Source: Owenia fusiformis
Lineage: Eukaryota; Annelida; Polychaeta; Sabellida; Oweniidae
Assembly: GCA_903813345.2 (NCBI GenBank)
Contig: CAIIXF020000010.1
Span: 20,721,181 to 20,785,180 of the forward strand
DNA: 64,000 nucleotides
Reading direction: 5' to 3'
Translations under genes and position numbers: made by a program
The notes under the pieces: model-generated
Database searches by the model: none
Told to the model about the DNA's origin: nothing
The model's input: only the letters and a program-made list of their open reading frames with translations
In this document: piece by piece, positions 14,601 to 29,600 of the stretch
Position numbering within the stretch: position 1 is the first letter of the stretch
Layout: each line of letters opens with the position of its first letter

Positions 14601-17600
14601 GGCAATATCCTTTGACTATGAATAAGTGCTATTTGATTCCATGATAAGTCAATAATGAATTAACTCTGCAATCCTTAATGGGAAAACTAATTTAGATCAA
14701 CAAGAAATTCTTGTGAAAACTTTTCTCTTAAGGTAGTAATACATTTGCAAGAGGTGATTCAAATGTCCAACACTTATGCATACATGTAGTTCATAGTTCT
14801 TTCTTATATTATGTGATATTGTACTGAATATTGTAAGGAATACAGTGTTAAAATTTATATGTTGCACTTTGATGTATAATTAACAAAAACAAAAAAATTA
14901 GATAAAATACTGTATATAACAATTAAGCTACTGAATTGTCCAATGTCCAAAAGTGATAAAATTCTGACATTGATCTGTTCATCCCCTACTTGCTTATATA
15001 CCAACATGGGAGAGTAGGGTAATTTCAACCTCCCAAATCATAGAATGAGCCTATAATTATACTATTTGTCATTTATCGAGGAAGCCATTATTCTAGCACA
15101 TTCCAATGAATTTGATGAAAAAGGGTCATGTACAGATGTTTCTATTTTTCCATGATCTATTACAATATCTTTATTTTCCAATATATTTACTTGTAATTTT
15201 AGAGTTTAAAGTAGTGTTGTAACTCGCGGGGATTTTTGGAATCGAGTAATTCGCGTGATTTTGAGTCTGAGATCGAATAAGAATCGCGATTTTTCATCAA
15301 AAAAATAAACAAGAAAAAATCTTACCATTGCATGTCATATGGTCGTTTTTTAGTCGTTTTTTCAATGTTGTTCACTTGCACAATACCCTAGGTACGCTAG
15401 GTATATCAAGAGTTGTCCATATCTACCGATTTAAATAACAATACTTACGATTAATTACGACAAAAATTGAAATATTGTTTATTTTATGTTTCCCGCCACA
15501 CATTGTTGCAGCACTTTCATTTCCGGTTCTACGGACTGAATTAATCATGGAATTAAAAAATAGACTCAAAAATATTTCATTTAAATTAGATTTATTACTC
15601 ATATTCATTCAAATAAAAACAAATGATACACGGAACAATCATTTGTACATAGTTTCACCCTGTTTGTAAGAAAAAACAATGCATTTGACGTCAGGATTCG
15701 CTGTGAAATCGCGAATACGAATACAAATTCGCGAGTCTCAGACTCGTGTAATAATTCGCGAAATCTGAACTCCTAATCAAGCCGAATTCTATAACACCTT
15801 GGCGAGACGATTCGATGACTACGTGAGTACTTGAGACAATATATGAGAATATACATAGATAACCTGATACTTCTGCATTTCAGAAACAATGCTTATATCT
15901 GGGTAGACGGTGAACACCGCCTCTAATGCGTTGGATTGTCGTATGGACTTGCATTAGAGGCGGTGTTTATCCTTGTAAATTCATGCCAATCTAAGTTTTT
16001 CTTGATTATTTTTGACGGTTCACTTTATTTTAATCTTTTGCTTAGAATCTCTGCGTCATTTACAGAGAAATATAAACAAAATGGATATATTGATGATTTA
16101 TACAAAAAATTACCATAGCTTTGTGGTTGTAGAAGGTTGAATTGTGCTAATTTTGTAGCAAAATCGCCGTTTGTCGCTACTATTCACAAAATCTTTATGG
16201 CGGCTTCTATTCTCACGAGATTTGACGAGAGTAGCCATTGAATATTGCTGCCATCTATTTAACAATACAGAGTTTAAATCATTCATTCGACCATCATGTA
16301 TTCGATGGAAGAAATCAATGATCTCTATTCGCATAACATAAAACCAAAGTTTGGATTTGATTTGAAGCCAGAACAGTTACAAGTGATAACAAACATATTG
16401 AATCCACTATAGCAGTTTTACCAACTGGTTATTGGAAAACATTACGTTACGTGATCATCAAATTACGTCACGTGATCATCTCACTGATTTATGCAACGCA
16501 TGCGCACTTGAAATAAGGTCAGCGAAAATGTCAAGAAGACCGGTCGGAAATGCAATTTCGTCTTATCTGCAACGATTACACATAATTACTGTAATAAAGC
16601 GAGGCATTTATGGGTTCATTTTGAAGATTTTTGGTCCTGCTATCCAGTGGTGAAAGAATTTTCAAGATTGAGGTAAGATCTTTGGAGAAAAGTCAAAAAC
16701 ATCAGATCCGGACTTTTCAGCACTTCTTAAATTTGATAAATTTACATTGCACGTTATGCACCCCTGGGGCCAACACGATCCTCAGAGACCCAGAGGGTGA
16801 ATGAATGCACCTAATATCTGGGTAACACCTAGGCTTATATAAGTCATGTAATTCAGAAGCTCTCATCACAAACAATCTATTGTTGTATGGTATATTGATT
16901 ATTAAAATAAGTGTTTACCTAACAACAATTATACGTGTTACTGTGTAAACACTTAATCGATATGCCTTACAACGACATCTGCCTTATTAACAATATCTTA
17001 ATGAAATTTCACATGTACTGAAATACACTCAAATAGTACCTGTGAAACTTGCCAAAATGTAGTTGCAAAAATCTTAAATGTTGACTTTTTTAGAATGATA
17101 ATTATGAGACTGAATGGTTGAAAAATGAAAAAATAAAACATATTGTCTTTTCAATTAAAATATGAAACCATGAAATTATAATTTTCCTCAGTAGACTTTT
17201 CCACAATCTGAAATTGCGCAGCTTTTTTGTTAAAATGGTTGGAAATTCAAATATTTGAAAATTGGGAAACACAATTTTGTTTTAAAAAATCAACTGTTTC
17301 AAAAAAAGTTTTAGCAGTTGATTTATGCCCAATAGAATTTAAAAGATTCCCTAGTCAAGAGACACATGTTCAGCAACTTTTTTATAATTCAAATTTTCAA
17401 AGGGGAAATATTTTTACTTTGCACACACATGGGGCCTTCATGGAGCATCTAAATAAAATATGATGTTTATTTACAAATATAAGGATTCATTTCCAATAAT
17501 GATTGATTATGCCTCATCAGAAGTTAATCAATTCCATAATCCAAACACATAATATTTACATTCTAGCACTTATATAGTTCAGAAATATCATAAAATCAAT

Positions 17601-20600
17601 CATTATTCACATTTGATGCTCTGACTTAAACATATATTCACATGTATATAAGTTAGTTAGAAATTTGGACGAGATCTAGCAGGGGTGCACTGGAATCAAT
17701 GCTCCAGGTAAAGGTGTGTTCATTTTTATTTTTTATCCAGGTTTCAACAAATAGTAATTCAAGTTATAATAAATACAAAATAATAAAATTGTGTAATATA
17801 TAGAGGTAATACATAACTATTTATATTTCTAAATACTTAGATTTGAAACTAGAGCAAAAAATTGACTTCTTTTTCTCATGTTGGCTGTCCTGCTTTGCCA
17901 TTGCATCAGTAAGTAAGGTTTGGGACTGCTTTGCCATTGCATCAGTAAGTAAGGTTTGGGACAATCAAATATTGATACACAGTTTGTTTTTACTTGCTCC
18001 ACTATAATGCTGAAATGATTGAGGAGCTTCTTATGTAATACATTATACTGATATAAATAAATATGAGTAAATAAAAAAAAATACACAGCTTATGCTTATT
18101 GCGGATATTTTCTTATTTAAGAAAATGCAGGGAAATAACCACTCCCATACCAAGATGAGAGTCCTACTAGCAATCCTGGTCTTGTTAGTTGCAAATGCTT
18201 ACAGCAATGAAACATCAACCTCGGGAAAAAACAATTTTGAAATGACCACAAATATAGATGGAACTCTTGAACTCGCAAGTGATAAAGTAACAGCTAAACA
18301 TATGGACAGTAACGCAGCAGCTGATGAACTGACAATGAATGCGACTGAATATCCGGCTGAAGCAACCACGGAGGAAGAGATCATCTACATTAGAGTAACA
18401 GACTTTCCTGAGTACCATCAAGCGAGATTACTCTGGAAAGTTGGCTCCCCTATCCTGCTTATCATCGGATTGACAGGTAATGTGCTGTCAATTACGGTGC
18501 TCACTGCAACAAGAATGAGAAAAACAACATCTTCTTTCTATCTTACTTTTCTGGCTGTTTGTGATTGTCTAGTGTTGATATGTGGATTGGGCCGTCAATG
18601 GGGTATATACCAGTGGGGCAAAGACATCCGTTACCTACATCCATGGGCATGTAAGCTAAGCTTGTTCTTAACATATACATTCATTGACATTTCCGCTTGG
18701 CTACTGGTTGCTGTAACAATTGATAGAGCTATTACTGTCTATAAACCACTCCACGCAAGGCGCATCAGCACCAAGAAGAATGCATCAATTGCTATTACAA
18801 TCATTGTTATTCTCATTATTGGAATAAACGCCCAACAGCTGTTCAACTATGGTCCAGTTACATTACCATGGTATGATACCTTCTATGTGGATAAATGCAC
18901 CTATAAAGATAATGAGATTTTTCACCAAGATGTCTGGCCTTGGATTGATTCCATAGTGGCTTCGTACCTCCCTTTCTTGGTCCTGATCATGAGCAATATT
19001 CTCATTGTTACTCAGTTGGTGCGGTCATCTAACATGCGCAAGAAAACAATGAATGTCAGTAAACAAGCTGGAGACAGTACTAAATCTATGTCTATCATGT
19101 TGGTCGTAATCAGCATCGTGTTCCTCCTGTTAACGTGTCCTGTTGTCATCTATTTGGCTAGCAGGAATCTATGGTATGATCGGTTTCCAGGTTCAGTTGC
19201 CAAGCAGAGGCTTGTCTGGGCATGCCTCAATATGCTTCTTTACAGCAACTATTGCATCAATTTCTTTATGTATTGCTTGAGCGGGCAGAGGTTCAGAACG
19301 GAGATGATGATTTTGTTTCGTTGTAAATCCAGAGTGAAGAAGGGGCATCAGCAGACCATCAGTGCGACAACTAGTAGCACAATGACTTCTAGCACATCTA
19401 TTGCAACAACTGCTTCATCCGAGCCAAAACCAAATAACAAACTGTAGAAAAAGCTAAATTAGAAAAGTTTGGTACTCAGAAAGAATTGTTTGGACTGCAA
19501 GTACTGAAATATACAGTCCTCTGGCTTACCAAAGTTACTAAATATACAGTCTTTTTGGCTTTAAAAAGGTTTGAGACATTTACAGTCTCTTTGGCTTACA
19601 AAAAGTACTGATTATACAGTATCTTTGGCTTACAAAAAGTACTGAAATATACAGTCTCTTTGGCTTACAAAAAGCACTGGAATATACAGTCTCCTTGGCT
19701 TACAAAAAAACCTGAAATATACAGTCTCTTTAGCTTACAAAGAGTACTGAAATATACAGTCTCTTAGGCTTAAAAATTAATTATTATAAAATGAATCAAT
19801 AAATTGTTTATAAAATGTACTGGATATATACAGTGTCTTTGGCTTACAAATTGTACGAGAACATAGTCTCTTTAATTTTCAAAAAAAGAACTGGTATATA
19901 CAGTCTTTGCCTGAAATGTACAGCCTCTTGACTTATGTTCTGTCACAGGGGTATAGCCAGTCTTCAGTCAGGGGCTGCGATCGCCAAAAAATGTCGGTCT
20001 TTAGTCAAGGGGTATGATCGTGGAATTAGCAACCCAAAAAGATTAAGATTTGTTTTAAATTTTACAAAAATTGATGTAACTTCCTTCAAAATTGAGCTGG
20101 AAGCTATAAATCAAAAGCATTTTAAAGCTCTTTTCTTCCTCTATCTAATGGTTATATTTTCATTGGTAATTTGGGGGGGGGTGCGCATCCCCTCCTGGCT
20201 ACGCCTATGTGTCAAATACTGCTTGTAATGTATATACAGTCTCTTTAAGAATAAACAATTAACTGATCAATCATAAAACAAAATGTAGAAGCTAGATTGA
20301 CAAGAAAGGGGCTAAAATCTCTAGGAATAGGACGTTGCATCTGACAAATGTAAAGTAAAACATTTCACAATTATGTATAAGTTGTATATGTCTCAAGACC
20401 ACGTCAAAACAGAAAATGCAAAAATACTAGTTGTGTTGTAATATATCTCAATATTGTTGTTAATTACCTTGGTAAAATTAAGATTAAGTTCTATGAAAGA
20501 GATGGTCTTTCTGTATCTAATTTATTATTGTTATTCAAATTTGGAAAACAAATGTTCTATTTTCCCAAAATGTACCATTAAAGGATAAAATGTGTACCAT

Positions 20601-23600
20601 TAGCTGTTTCAATTAGCTTTAATAAATGTGAATGAAAAAAATATCAAAAATGTTATTTATTTTAATGGCGTTAACAGTGACTGATATGGATTAAATGATA
20701 TAAAATTAACTCCTTCAATTGATGATTTGCGATCACCGAATGGATTCTATCTTTTAGTGACGTCACAATTAGGCCACCCAGCTTTAGATGCTTGATTTTG
20801 AAAGATTATCTTCTTTATTTCATGCTTTATTGATTTATTTTTCACGAAAGCGTTCGATTTGACTAGATCAACATTCATGCTAAGCACATACCAAGTCTAA
20901 GATCTAACTGACATGATTTAGATAGCGGTTAAGCGCCCCCCGATTTTGACAAAAACGGGGGGCGCTTATAGGCATCGATGTTTAGTATGAATTTCACCCA
21001 AACTTCGCACATATATAGATATACTCATGATCTAGTCAAATCGGCATACCTGGTAAATATCCGACCCATGGTTTTCATAAAAGAAACGACAATATTTTTA
21101 GCTCAAAACTGCCACGTGTCTGCCATTTTGTGATTCCATCATGTCTAATTTCATTTCTATATGACGTCACACCAATAAGACGAAATACGTGACAACAGTA
21201 TCCATAAACAAAATTCCTGAATTCTGATCGCAAAAGGTCAATTAAGCAATATAAATGACATAAACTTCAGTTGACATGTGATAGATGACAGGTGTATGAG
21301 TACCCCGAAGTCTCCATTTGTTTTAAAAGAAGATGAGAATCAGGATTTCTATGAACTTTATCGTAAAATAAAAGTGGAGCACCTCTGTAAGTGGAACACC
21401 TTGCAAGTGGAATGCTTTTTTCAAAGTCCCATTTTAAAAACCCATTGACTTATAATGTTAATTGAACCTCTGTAAGTGGAACACTTCCAAACTTGAACAG
21501 TGAACACCCCATATTAAAAAAAAAAATTAACCCGCTAAGTAGAACAGTCAATATTTGATCTTGTATGCTCTTTAAATCCCAGTGACCCCAAAACCTCCAT
21601 AAGTGGAACACCTCCTAAGTGGAACACTTTTTGGCAGAACGAAGGGTGTTCCACTTAAACAGGTTCTACTGTACTTATCTGAGCCCTAAATATGGTAATT
21701 GAAAATGAAAAACAAACTCAGAGGTATTAAATTACATTCAAGATACTTTATTTGATTCATTACATTCAAGGAGTAAATAATAATATGCCATTTAATACAG
21801 TGAACATTGTTCGAAAGAATGAGGATGGATGTCCATGGAAGATCAATTTTCATATAGAAATTCATCATTGACCAGCCCAGACAGAGCCCTAGATGTGACG
21901 TCACTACAAAATGCAGAGATCCGAGGTGAAGACTGCATAATGAACAGTCTTTCATCTATTGAGAATAAGAGAGTGTTATGCTGCAATCTGATTGGATGAG
22001 AGACTAATAAAGCATGGTCATATTTGAATTAATTATACATTATTGGTTCATTGCAATTACAGAGGGAAAAATACGAAAAGCCTGGGCACTCACAAGTTAT
22101 AGTTTGAGCTTGACCTCAGATATCGCTAATCTGATCCAATTCAGATAATTGACAAACTAACGTGAGAATGTCGAAGCATTGCAATAACTCCCACTTGATC
22201 GTTGTTTTTTCTTTTCATAAGATGAAATGCTCATATTGTAACTCTAATGAGTGAATTATCAAAGCGTAAGTAAAACATGCAGTAAGACAGCATAATAAAG
22301 TTTCAAATAACGTTGTAAAGAAGTAAATTGCAAAAATGAAAATGGTACATACAGCACCTAGAATATTACACAATTATTACAGTTTTAAAAAACAAGTCAT
22401 TTTCATGTTCATATCAATACATATCATTTTACCTCATTATTGTATGTTTGGCCACCAAGGAGTGTTATATTACCATAGTCTTAATTAACTTCCACATAGA
22501 ACAAATCCATTGATTATATCTCATAATAAGATGTATATTCAAAAGCATTATGTTAATATTTATCTTGTATTTAATTTGTTTGTAGAGCCTTATTAATAAC
22601 ACTTCTCTACTTACCAAATGACAATACATCTTAGAATAATACACCCATAATCGCATGATGTCATAATTACATTGCTACTTTCATGTATGCATGATATAGC
22701 ATCAATTGGTGGCTGGGTGCATATTGGTTTTGTCCATATTGAAGTGTCCGACATGATGGGAAATTTTACTCACTTCGAGAGCCATGTTAGATTTTGAAAC
22801 TTATGGCTCTCAAACGGAGAAGTGAACAGCTGATCAATAGTGACCTTTGAAATTAAATTAAGTCGATCCGCGGCTTACTTTTGGTCTCTAACTGTGTCTT
22901 ACATCAGTATCATCAATCCGTGTAAGTATTGGAGCGCTGGAGTACTTCTTTTTCGACCAAGACTTGTAAATTGTTCATCGAGTTAAAGTTTTACAGACCT
23001 ATTTCCAATATGGCGGTTTGCTAGGTGCGAGATACGCAACGAACGAAATGAATTTTGAGAATTAGTTAGGTTCGGACAACCTCCGGAGATTTACGAAAAT
23101 GTCCGAGCAGAAACCGCCATATTGGAATTTGGCAGTAAAACGATTCACTCGACTAACAATTACAAGTCTTGATCGAAAAAGAAGTACTCCAGCGCTCCAA
23201 TACTTACACGGATTGATGATACTGATGTAAGACACAGTTAGAGACCAAAAGTAAGCCGCGGATCGACTTAATTCGATTTCAAAGGTCACGATCATTGAGC
23301 TGTCCAAATGCTCCGTGGGAAAGCTATTATATCAAAATCAAAATAGCTTTCGCAGGAAGTAAGGGAAATTATCTTATAATTAGTGTTATTCATGCAGTTT
23401 TTTGAGGAGTTGTTATTTTATCTGTATTATTAATATTATTTTTATATGTGTTATTTGAAATGATGATAAGCGCAAAATGTATATGTATCAATTTATAAGT
23501 AGCGGTATCAATTGTCAATTTCTTAAACATTTCTTTATAACAATACTTTCGAGGATTCTCACTGTGGAGAACAATTAATGATCAACTTTATATCCTTGAG

Positions 23601-26600
23601 AGAGTTTTATATAACATCATGACGTGGGGAGAATCAATTTCAGGAATTTTTATTGTTTGACTTGAAAACAGAGGGCATGGGATCATGGAAAACATAAGCA
23701 TCATATGAAGTGATCAAATCAATAGAGTTATAAATATAACAAAGTGCCTTTAATGAGAGGTCAGAAAGGACAATCTATTGATTATGAAATCTTTGTGAGG
23801 ACTAAGACTTGCTGTAAGAGCTTGGGGTGTCTTTTAAACAAACAAAAATAAGTCATACATTAGCCAAGATAAAAGTTAAAATTTCTTTGATAAAACATAA
23901 TGATTTATCTATTTGATCATGAAATATTTCTTTGTGAGGATTTAAGATTTGCTGTAAGATATTAGGGTGTTTTTTACAAAACCAAAGTAAGTCATACATT
24001 GGCCAAGATAAAAGCAAAATTTTGTTGATAAAATATAACGATTTATGTGCAAACATGTTTTCAATATTTGTTCTAAAGTTATGAAAGGTATATTTAATGT
24101 TGGCAAATGACTCCCTCGTGGGTGTTTGAGTCCCTTGACAATGGATCTACAGGGTGGGTCAAAAAATGTCAATATGTTTTATTTTGCCATTACTTTTGAA
24201 ATAAGACATGAACATGATTCTCAAAAGTATTTTTCCTGGAAATGCATAAGTCATACCATTGTATGTTTGGTATGCCATTGGTATATTCACCATTCTTTAA
24301 TTCAGATTTATTCATCCCATTTTGGAAAAAAAATAAATCAATTGATTATTTATAAAAAAAAGTCATCATCCAAAAAAGACATGGCCATTTTGGCCCACCC
24401 TGTATGTATGTGTACATTTATTCAGAAATTTAAGATTTGCAAACAATAGGAATCAGAACAAGATACAACCATGTAAATTGACACGATTTTCAATAAAGAC
24501 TCGGAGCAATGTTTCCCAGTGGGTATCTGTTACCATAGCAATAACTTGACGTGTTATATCAGTGACCTCCTCTTTCAGCCCTGGAGTGTCTTTCTCTTAT
24601 GCTATTATAAACTTTTATTGTCCATCAACTTGAAATACATAACTGATTTAAGTCCTGTACATGTAAATTGAGTTTAGTTTGAGATTAGTATATGCTTCTG
24701 TTGGGAAATTTACAAATCCTGTACAGTGCTACCAATACATTATTAAGAACCTTTTTCAAACAATTATCTGTAATGTGCGATCACCAAGTATGAAAAGTGT
24801 TAATTTGTGAAAAATCAAATTTCTTTTAAGATAACTATCCATAATGAACAAGAGTGGACTTTCTTCAAATCTCTACATAAAGGTATATATGACTTTGCTT
24901 TACTCATATTATGCGATGTCTTTTTCATCTGTTATTAATAAAATGTCATTCAAAGAGACCTCCCTTGTCATTACCAAGGTGTGAGTAGGTAGTTACCATT
25001 TTCACCACCGTGTTACATTGTAGGGTGTTAGAAAGTTCCCTTAAACTTAGAAAATTCATCAGTTTTAATGGTTCAATTTTCATATTAACCTTAAGTATCT
25101 GATAGTTAAACATATTAAAATATGTCTCGTAAAAGAGAAATACTATCTGTCCAATATTAGAAAAGATATTTCACTTTTTTTATGATTTTATAACAAGGTG
25201 TCTATGAGGAATCTCCCTGACCTAGAAGTCACATTTTCAAAGAAACTTAAATTTTCAAAGATGATAAACACTTTTTAAAACCACATTTATAGTTGTGATT
25301 TCAAATATGATATCACTCTGACTGAATTTTGAAATTTGAATGGCGTAAATCAAGATTATTTCTTCTCGCATCTTGTTTATTGGAAATTACAAAATTGATG
25401 TGATTGGCCGTGCCTGTTGCCTTGCGATGAAATGCATTATATTGAAGTATTTACTGGATGACAAACTAAATGCAACCTTGATGATGGTTAGCTTGTATTC
25501 GGAAATCGCCTGTCAGCTACCGGATTAACCTACTATTTTATGGGTAACTCATTTAAATATGAATAGCACCTCCCACTATTCCATTTATATCTAAATGAGT
25601 TGGAAATAGGAGGCTAATCAGGTAGCTGACAGGCGTTAGTTGCATTTGCGACTACAAGTTAGTAATAAAGTGAGTTCAAATAGGACTTATTTCACTAATA
25701 TTATATTGCCTTATGTCATCAAAGAGTGAGGAAGTTTGATATTATATTGCTAAACTGCAAACAGAAATTCCGATCAAGCAGACATTAAACTAATAACAAT
25801 TATATCAACAAGGCATTATAACACGCAAAATGTCAACACCTGCCAGTTGTTATAGACACCGAACATCAGCTGCTAAACGCCAAACAACAACCTCCAAACA
25901 CAAAGTTGGAGACTATAACAAATATGCCACCTCTTCTAGTGCCTCGTGGTGACATAAAACCAGTTATGATCATAATATCCTGTACTTACCTTCAGCATCA
26001 AGAAATGTCAAGTCATTCAGTCTGACAGTGAATGTGGCATCAAGCTCTAAAAATGCGTCATATTCCACCTGAAAAATTAAATTAATTTACAGTAAAATCT
26101 GTAAATAATTACCAAACCTATCCAAACCATACCCAATGAGAAAACTATTTTTTAGTCCCAGTTTTTAATGTACCTAAAAAGGAATGATATTGTCGTCCAA
26201 TTTGAATATGCTGACACTTTTAAATCTGAATATTACGATAGACTCTTGAATGTCCATGGATTAGATGGTCTAAGTGGTACTAGGATTAACATAGTATGTA
26301 CTTTCATTCAGTACATGTATTTGTAAGAATTTCATACACGATAAATAATAATTATGCAATAATTGGATTTATGAAATTATAAACAGTTTGTTGAGGGGAG
26401 TAGTACATATGAAAGTATAGAAAAATGAAGTAAGAATGATCCATCCCCTGGACAAAGATCACATGACTGATGTCAAGGCCACGAGGTAACTGGGACTTCA
26501 TTATTCCACTTAACTTCAAAGAAGTATGACTACTGAGAACAACCCACAACCCACCCTTGGACCAAGAAATTTAGGGTAAAATAGATAACAATTGAACATA

Positions 26601-29600
26601 TTAAGGTAAGCCAAACAATAAAATATCTTTAGGACGTATGTCCCACCTTAACTCATTCAATACTGGGGCAAAAAGCACTATAATACTGACGATATTTTGA
26701 AAATTGCCATATATGGTACCTCTGAAATAATATATATTGTATATGATATACTCTTTCAGAATGAATAGTTTTTTAAGTCCCATTTTATAAGTTGTCATGG
26801 TTACAAGATTCCCAAAAATACATTGGGTTTGTGCTTGGACTTGATATCACGTCCTCAGTAGTCAACGTATGTGCTTTATGACGTCATATCACGTCCTTAG
26901 TAGCGAATGAGTTAATTTAATAAGAATCAATAGATGATTAGCCTAATTAAGCTAATTAAGGGATGTTTCTAAGTAAGTTATGAAACATATCCCTTTAATT
27001 GGGCTAATTAAATTATCATTTAATTGTACTAATTAGGCTCCCTGACAGCAAACTGTTAGAATCAGAATAAAATGAAAATAAACAATCTACCTGGATATTG
27101 GTGACTCCATCTATCTGACCATCCTGGAATATGACATCTCCAGCACTGGGTATATAAGACACTCCTGTCTGAACCTGGAATTGGGACAAAAACAAAATTC
27201 TTTATTTTACTATAAAAAGATAAGGAATTACATAAAATTACAGAAAATTAAAATAATATTTTTTGATGAAAAATGATTGATCCTATACACTCAACACTGC
27301 ATTACGGCTTTGTGAAAGAAAACTATGTTGTGCATAGATTTTCCATAACTGATAAAATTTTGTTAAAATCAATAAAATTTCTTACCTGATCATAAGTTAT
27401 GCCAAAGCTTACTCGCACTCTACCAAATGTCCCTGCTCCCCTTGTGATGTTGAGACGAACATATCGACGATTCAGGTCAGCAGGGTCAACCACGACTGTC
27501 TGGTACTGTGAGAATATGCTAAACACACCATGCGGATCATCGTTATAACTGGAAAATATGAAAAAAATAAACTTGCAGATGATTTCACGTGCTGGAAACT
27601 AATCCGCGTTAAGGTCGATTCTGGCCATGTCTTGAGCGCTATGTCCTGATTGGTTTAAAGTACAAGTGAACCCATTGATGGATTCTGGACAAGAAAAACA
27701 TGTAGCAAGGGCAGGATCAAAACAAAAGGTCACATGATCTATGTGCACTACATCAAAGTCAATAAGCTTTCTAAATTCATAACTCCACTTATCTTCTTAC
27801 TTATTTTATCAATCGATAAATTGCTGTACAATATTTCTGTTAATGACCTCCAAGACAGTATCTTTAAATATCTAAATAGTAAGAGTATGCATCAAATGAT
27901 TAACTCAAACATTTAACATTTAGTACACTACCCTGTGCGCAGAGTCTAGTTATAAACTACCCTCTGCCTAGTATAGACTAAATTACAGTTCAGCAGCCCC
28001 ACCCCAAATATTGTGCCTGTGACAGCCCGGGTAATAAATCATTTCAAATCTACCACGCTGACCCTTTCTCAACCAATCAGTGAAGTGCAAGGAACACGTG
28101 CTCAATACATGCTCATTAACTATGCAGTGATGTCAGAGGAAATGACCATATAGAAAGTTGTCTGTATTTTGACGACGAACTCTGATTGGCTCGGTGAGAT
28201 CAGAGTTTTATTGTAAACTGAAAGAGTAAAGACGAAGCTCTCTTTTAAGAAGTGAAGTCGAATTAATGCAAAGGGTATAAGTACACTGAATGTATCAAAA
28301 GATTCACTCAATTTTGCATAACCCCCAGTCAAATATTCAACAGAACATTGTATCCAGGCGTGAACTTACATGACAAGTATAGAAGAAGTGTTAAAAGTGT
28401 CATCTATCTCTGCCCCTCCCTCTACAGATACAAGCTCCAATGTGAAGGTCTCGCTAAGTTCGGGGACAGAATCAGGGAGGACTGATAGAGTTATGCTGCC
28501 CTCTCGTTTCTCTGACAACAAAGATGTGACACCAGTTACTGGCCCAATGTCAGCTCCGACGTCATCGCCTGGGCCTGTTACCCTCCATTGAATCTGAAAT
28601 AGGAAAACATTAATGTGATATAATTCCTAAAGTTTAAGTCCAGTAAAACTTGATTAATCTAAACACCACAAGGACAGGTTGAGAGTGTTTGAATTGGCAG
28701 GTTCACAATTCAAAGTTTCTTAAACATGGAAATCTAATGCAGATTAAAATGGGACAAAAAGAGTATTCATATTAACACGAGTGGAGATCTTCAAAAATGG
28801 ATCTGTTTTGATAACAAAATGGCGATTTTTCTTTTTCCATGAGTTCACAAGATGTAGGCAGAATTGGTCACTGATATGATGTTTACCTTGTACAAAATGT
28901 ATGTACCTAGTTAAATTCAAGCTACAGTATTCAAAAAGCAAACTACTCCACATTCCAGAATTTGAGAAAAATCAGGCCAACATAATTTTAATCACACATT
29001 CTCTTCCCAGTAAATACCTGTATATCTCCTACAGTACCAGTGTCCTCTCTCCTATATATTGGGAATGTCACTTCTAATGGACCATTAGTAGGTTCGGTAA
29101 CACCTCTAGTCGTCTTGGCAATGCCTGTAAACTTCACTATGCCATTGGGATGGCCATATTTTAGTATCTAAACACAAGATCATGTCAAGGTCATTCTACA
29201 GTCATAAGCTCACAGCAATAATCTCATTGCAACATTAAATCCTGTCTATAAGCTCACAGCAATTTGAAAGTACTCAATTAGGTGATTGTGCCAAAATGGA
29301 AGAACAGGTTGCCTATGTTGAATCTGTGCATAAGACAATTCAAAGATTGGCCGTCAGTTGATATGATAATAGTCTAACAAAATCTTGTTAAATAGCTTAG
29401 TGTGAAAATGTTTATTCCTTGCTATTTTCAACAATAATTTACTAATTGATTTATTAAACTTTTCTATTTGGGACATTGTGTGATTAAAATGGCAGCAAAG
29501 GGGGGTATCAATTTTTTCAAAAATCGGGCTAATGTTTTAATTACAAATCCTTATTATATTATACGAAACGGAACAAAGATATATTTGATCAAATTTACAA

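Larger units (their letters stand above)
9587..25989 (-). other. 16.4-kb ADGRV1-like intron hosting two GPCR genes
   Basis: The largest intron in the window. The exons on either side (25990-26068 ending GAA-G, and 9467-9586 starting TG-AAG) join in frame, so it is a single intron. It contains both class A GPCR genes and most of the foldback elements listed separately. Between about 9.6 and 11.4 kb, 12.1 and 12.9 kb, 14.3 and 15.2 kb, and 16 and 17.8 kb I see nothing beyond AT-rich sequence and short diverged repeats. Confidence 0.8.

Noticed and set aside
23062-23307. 81-residue minus-strand open frame
   Set aside because: It lies wholly in the right arm of a foldback element and has no domain.
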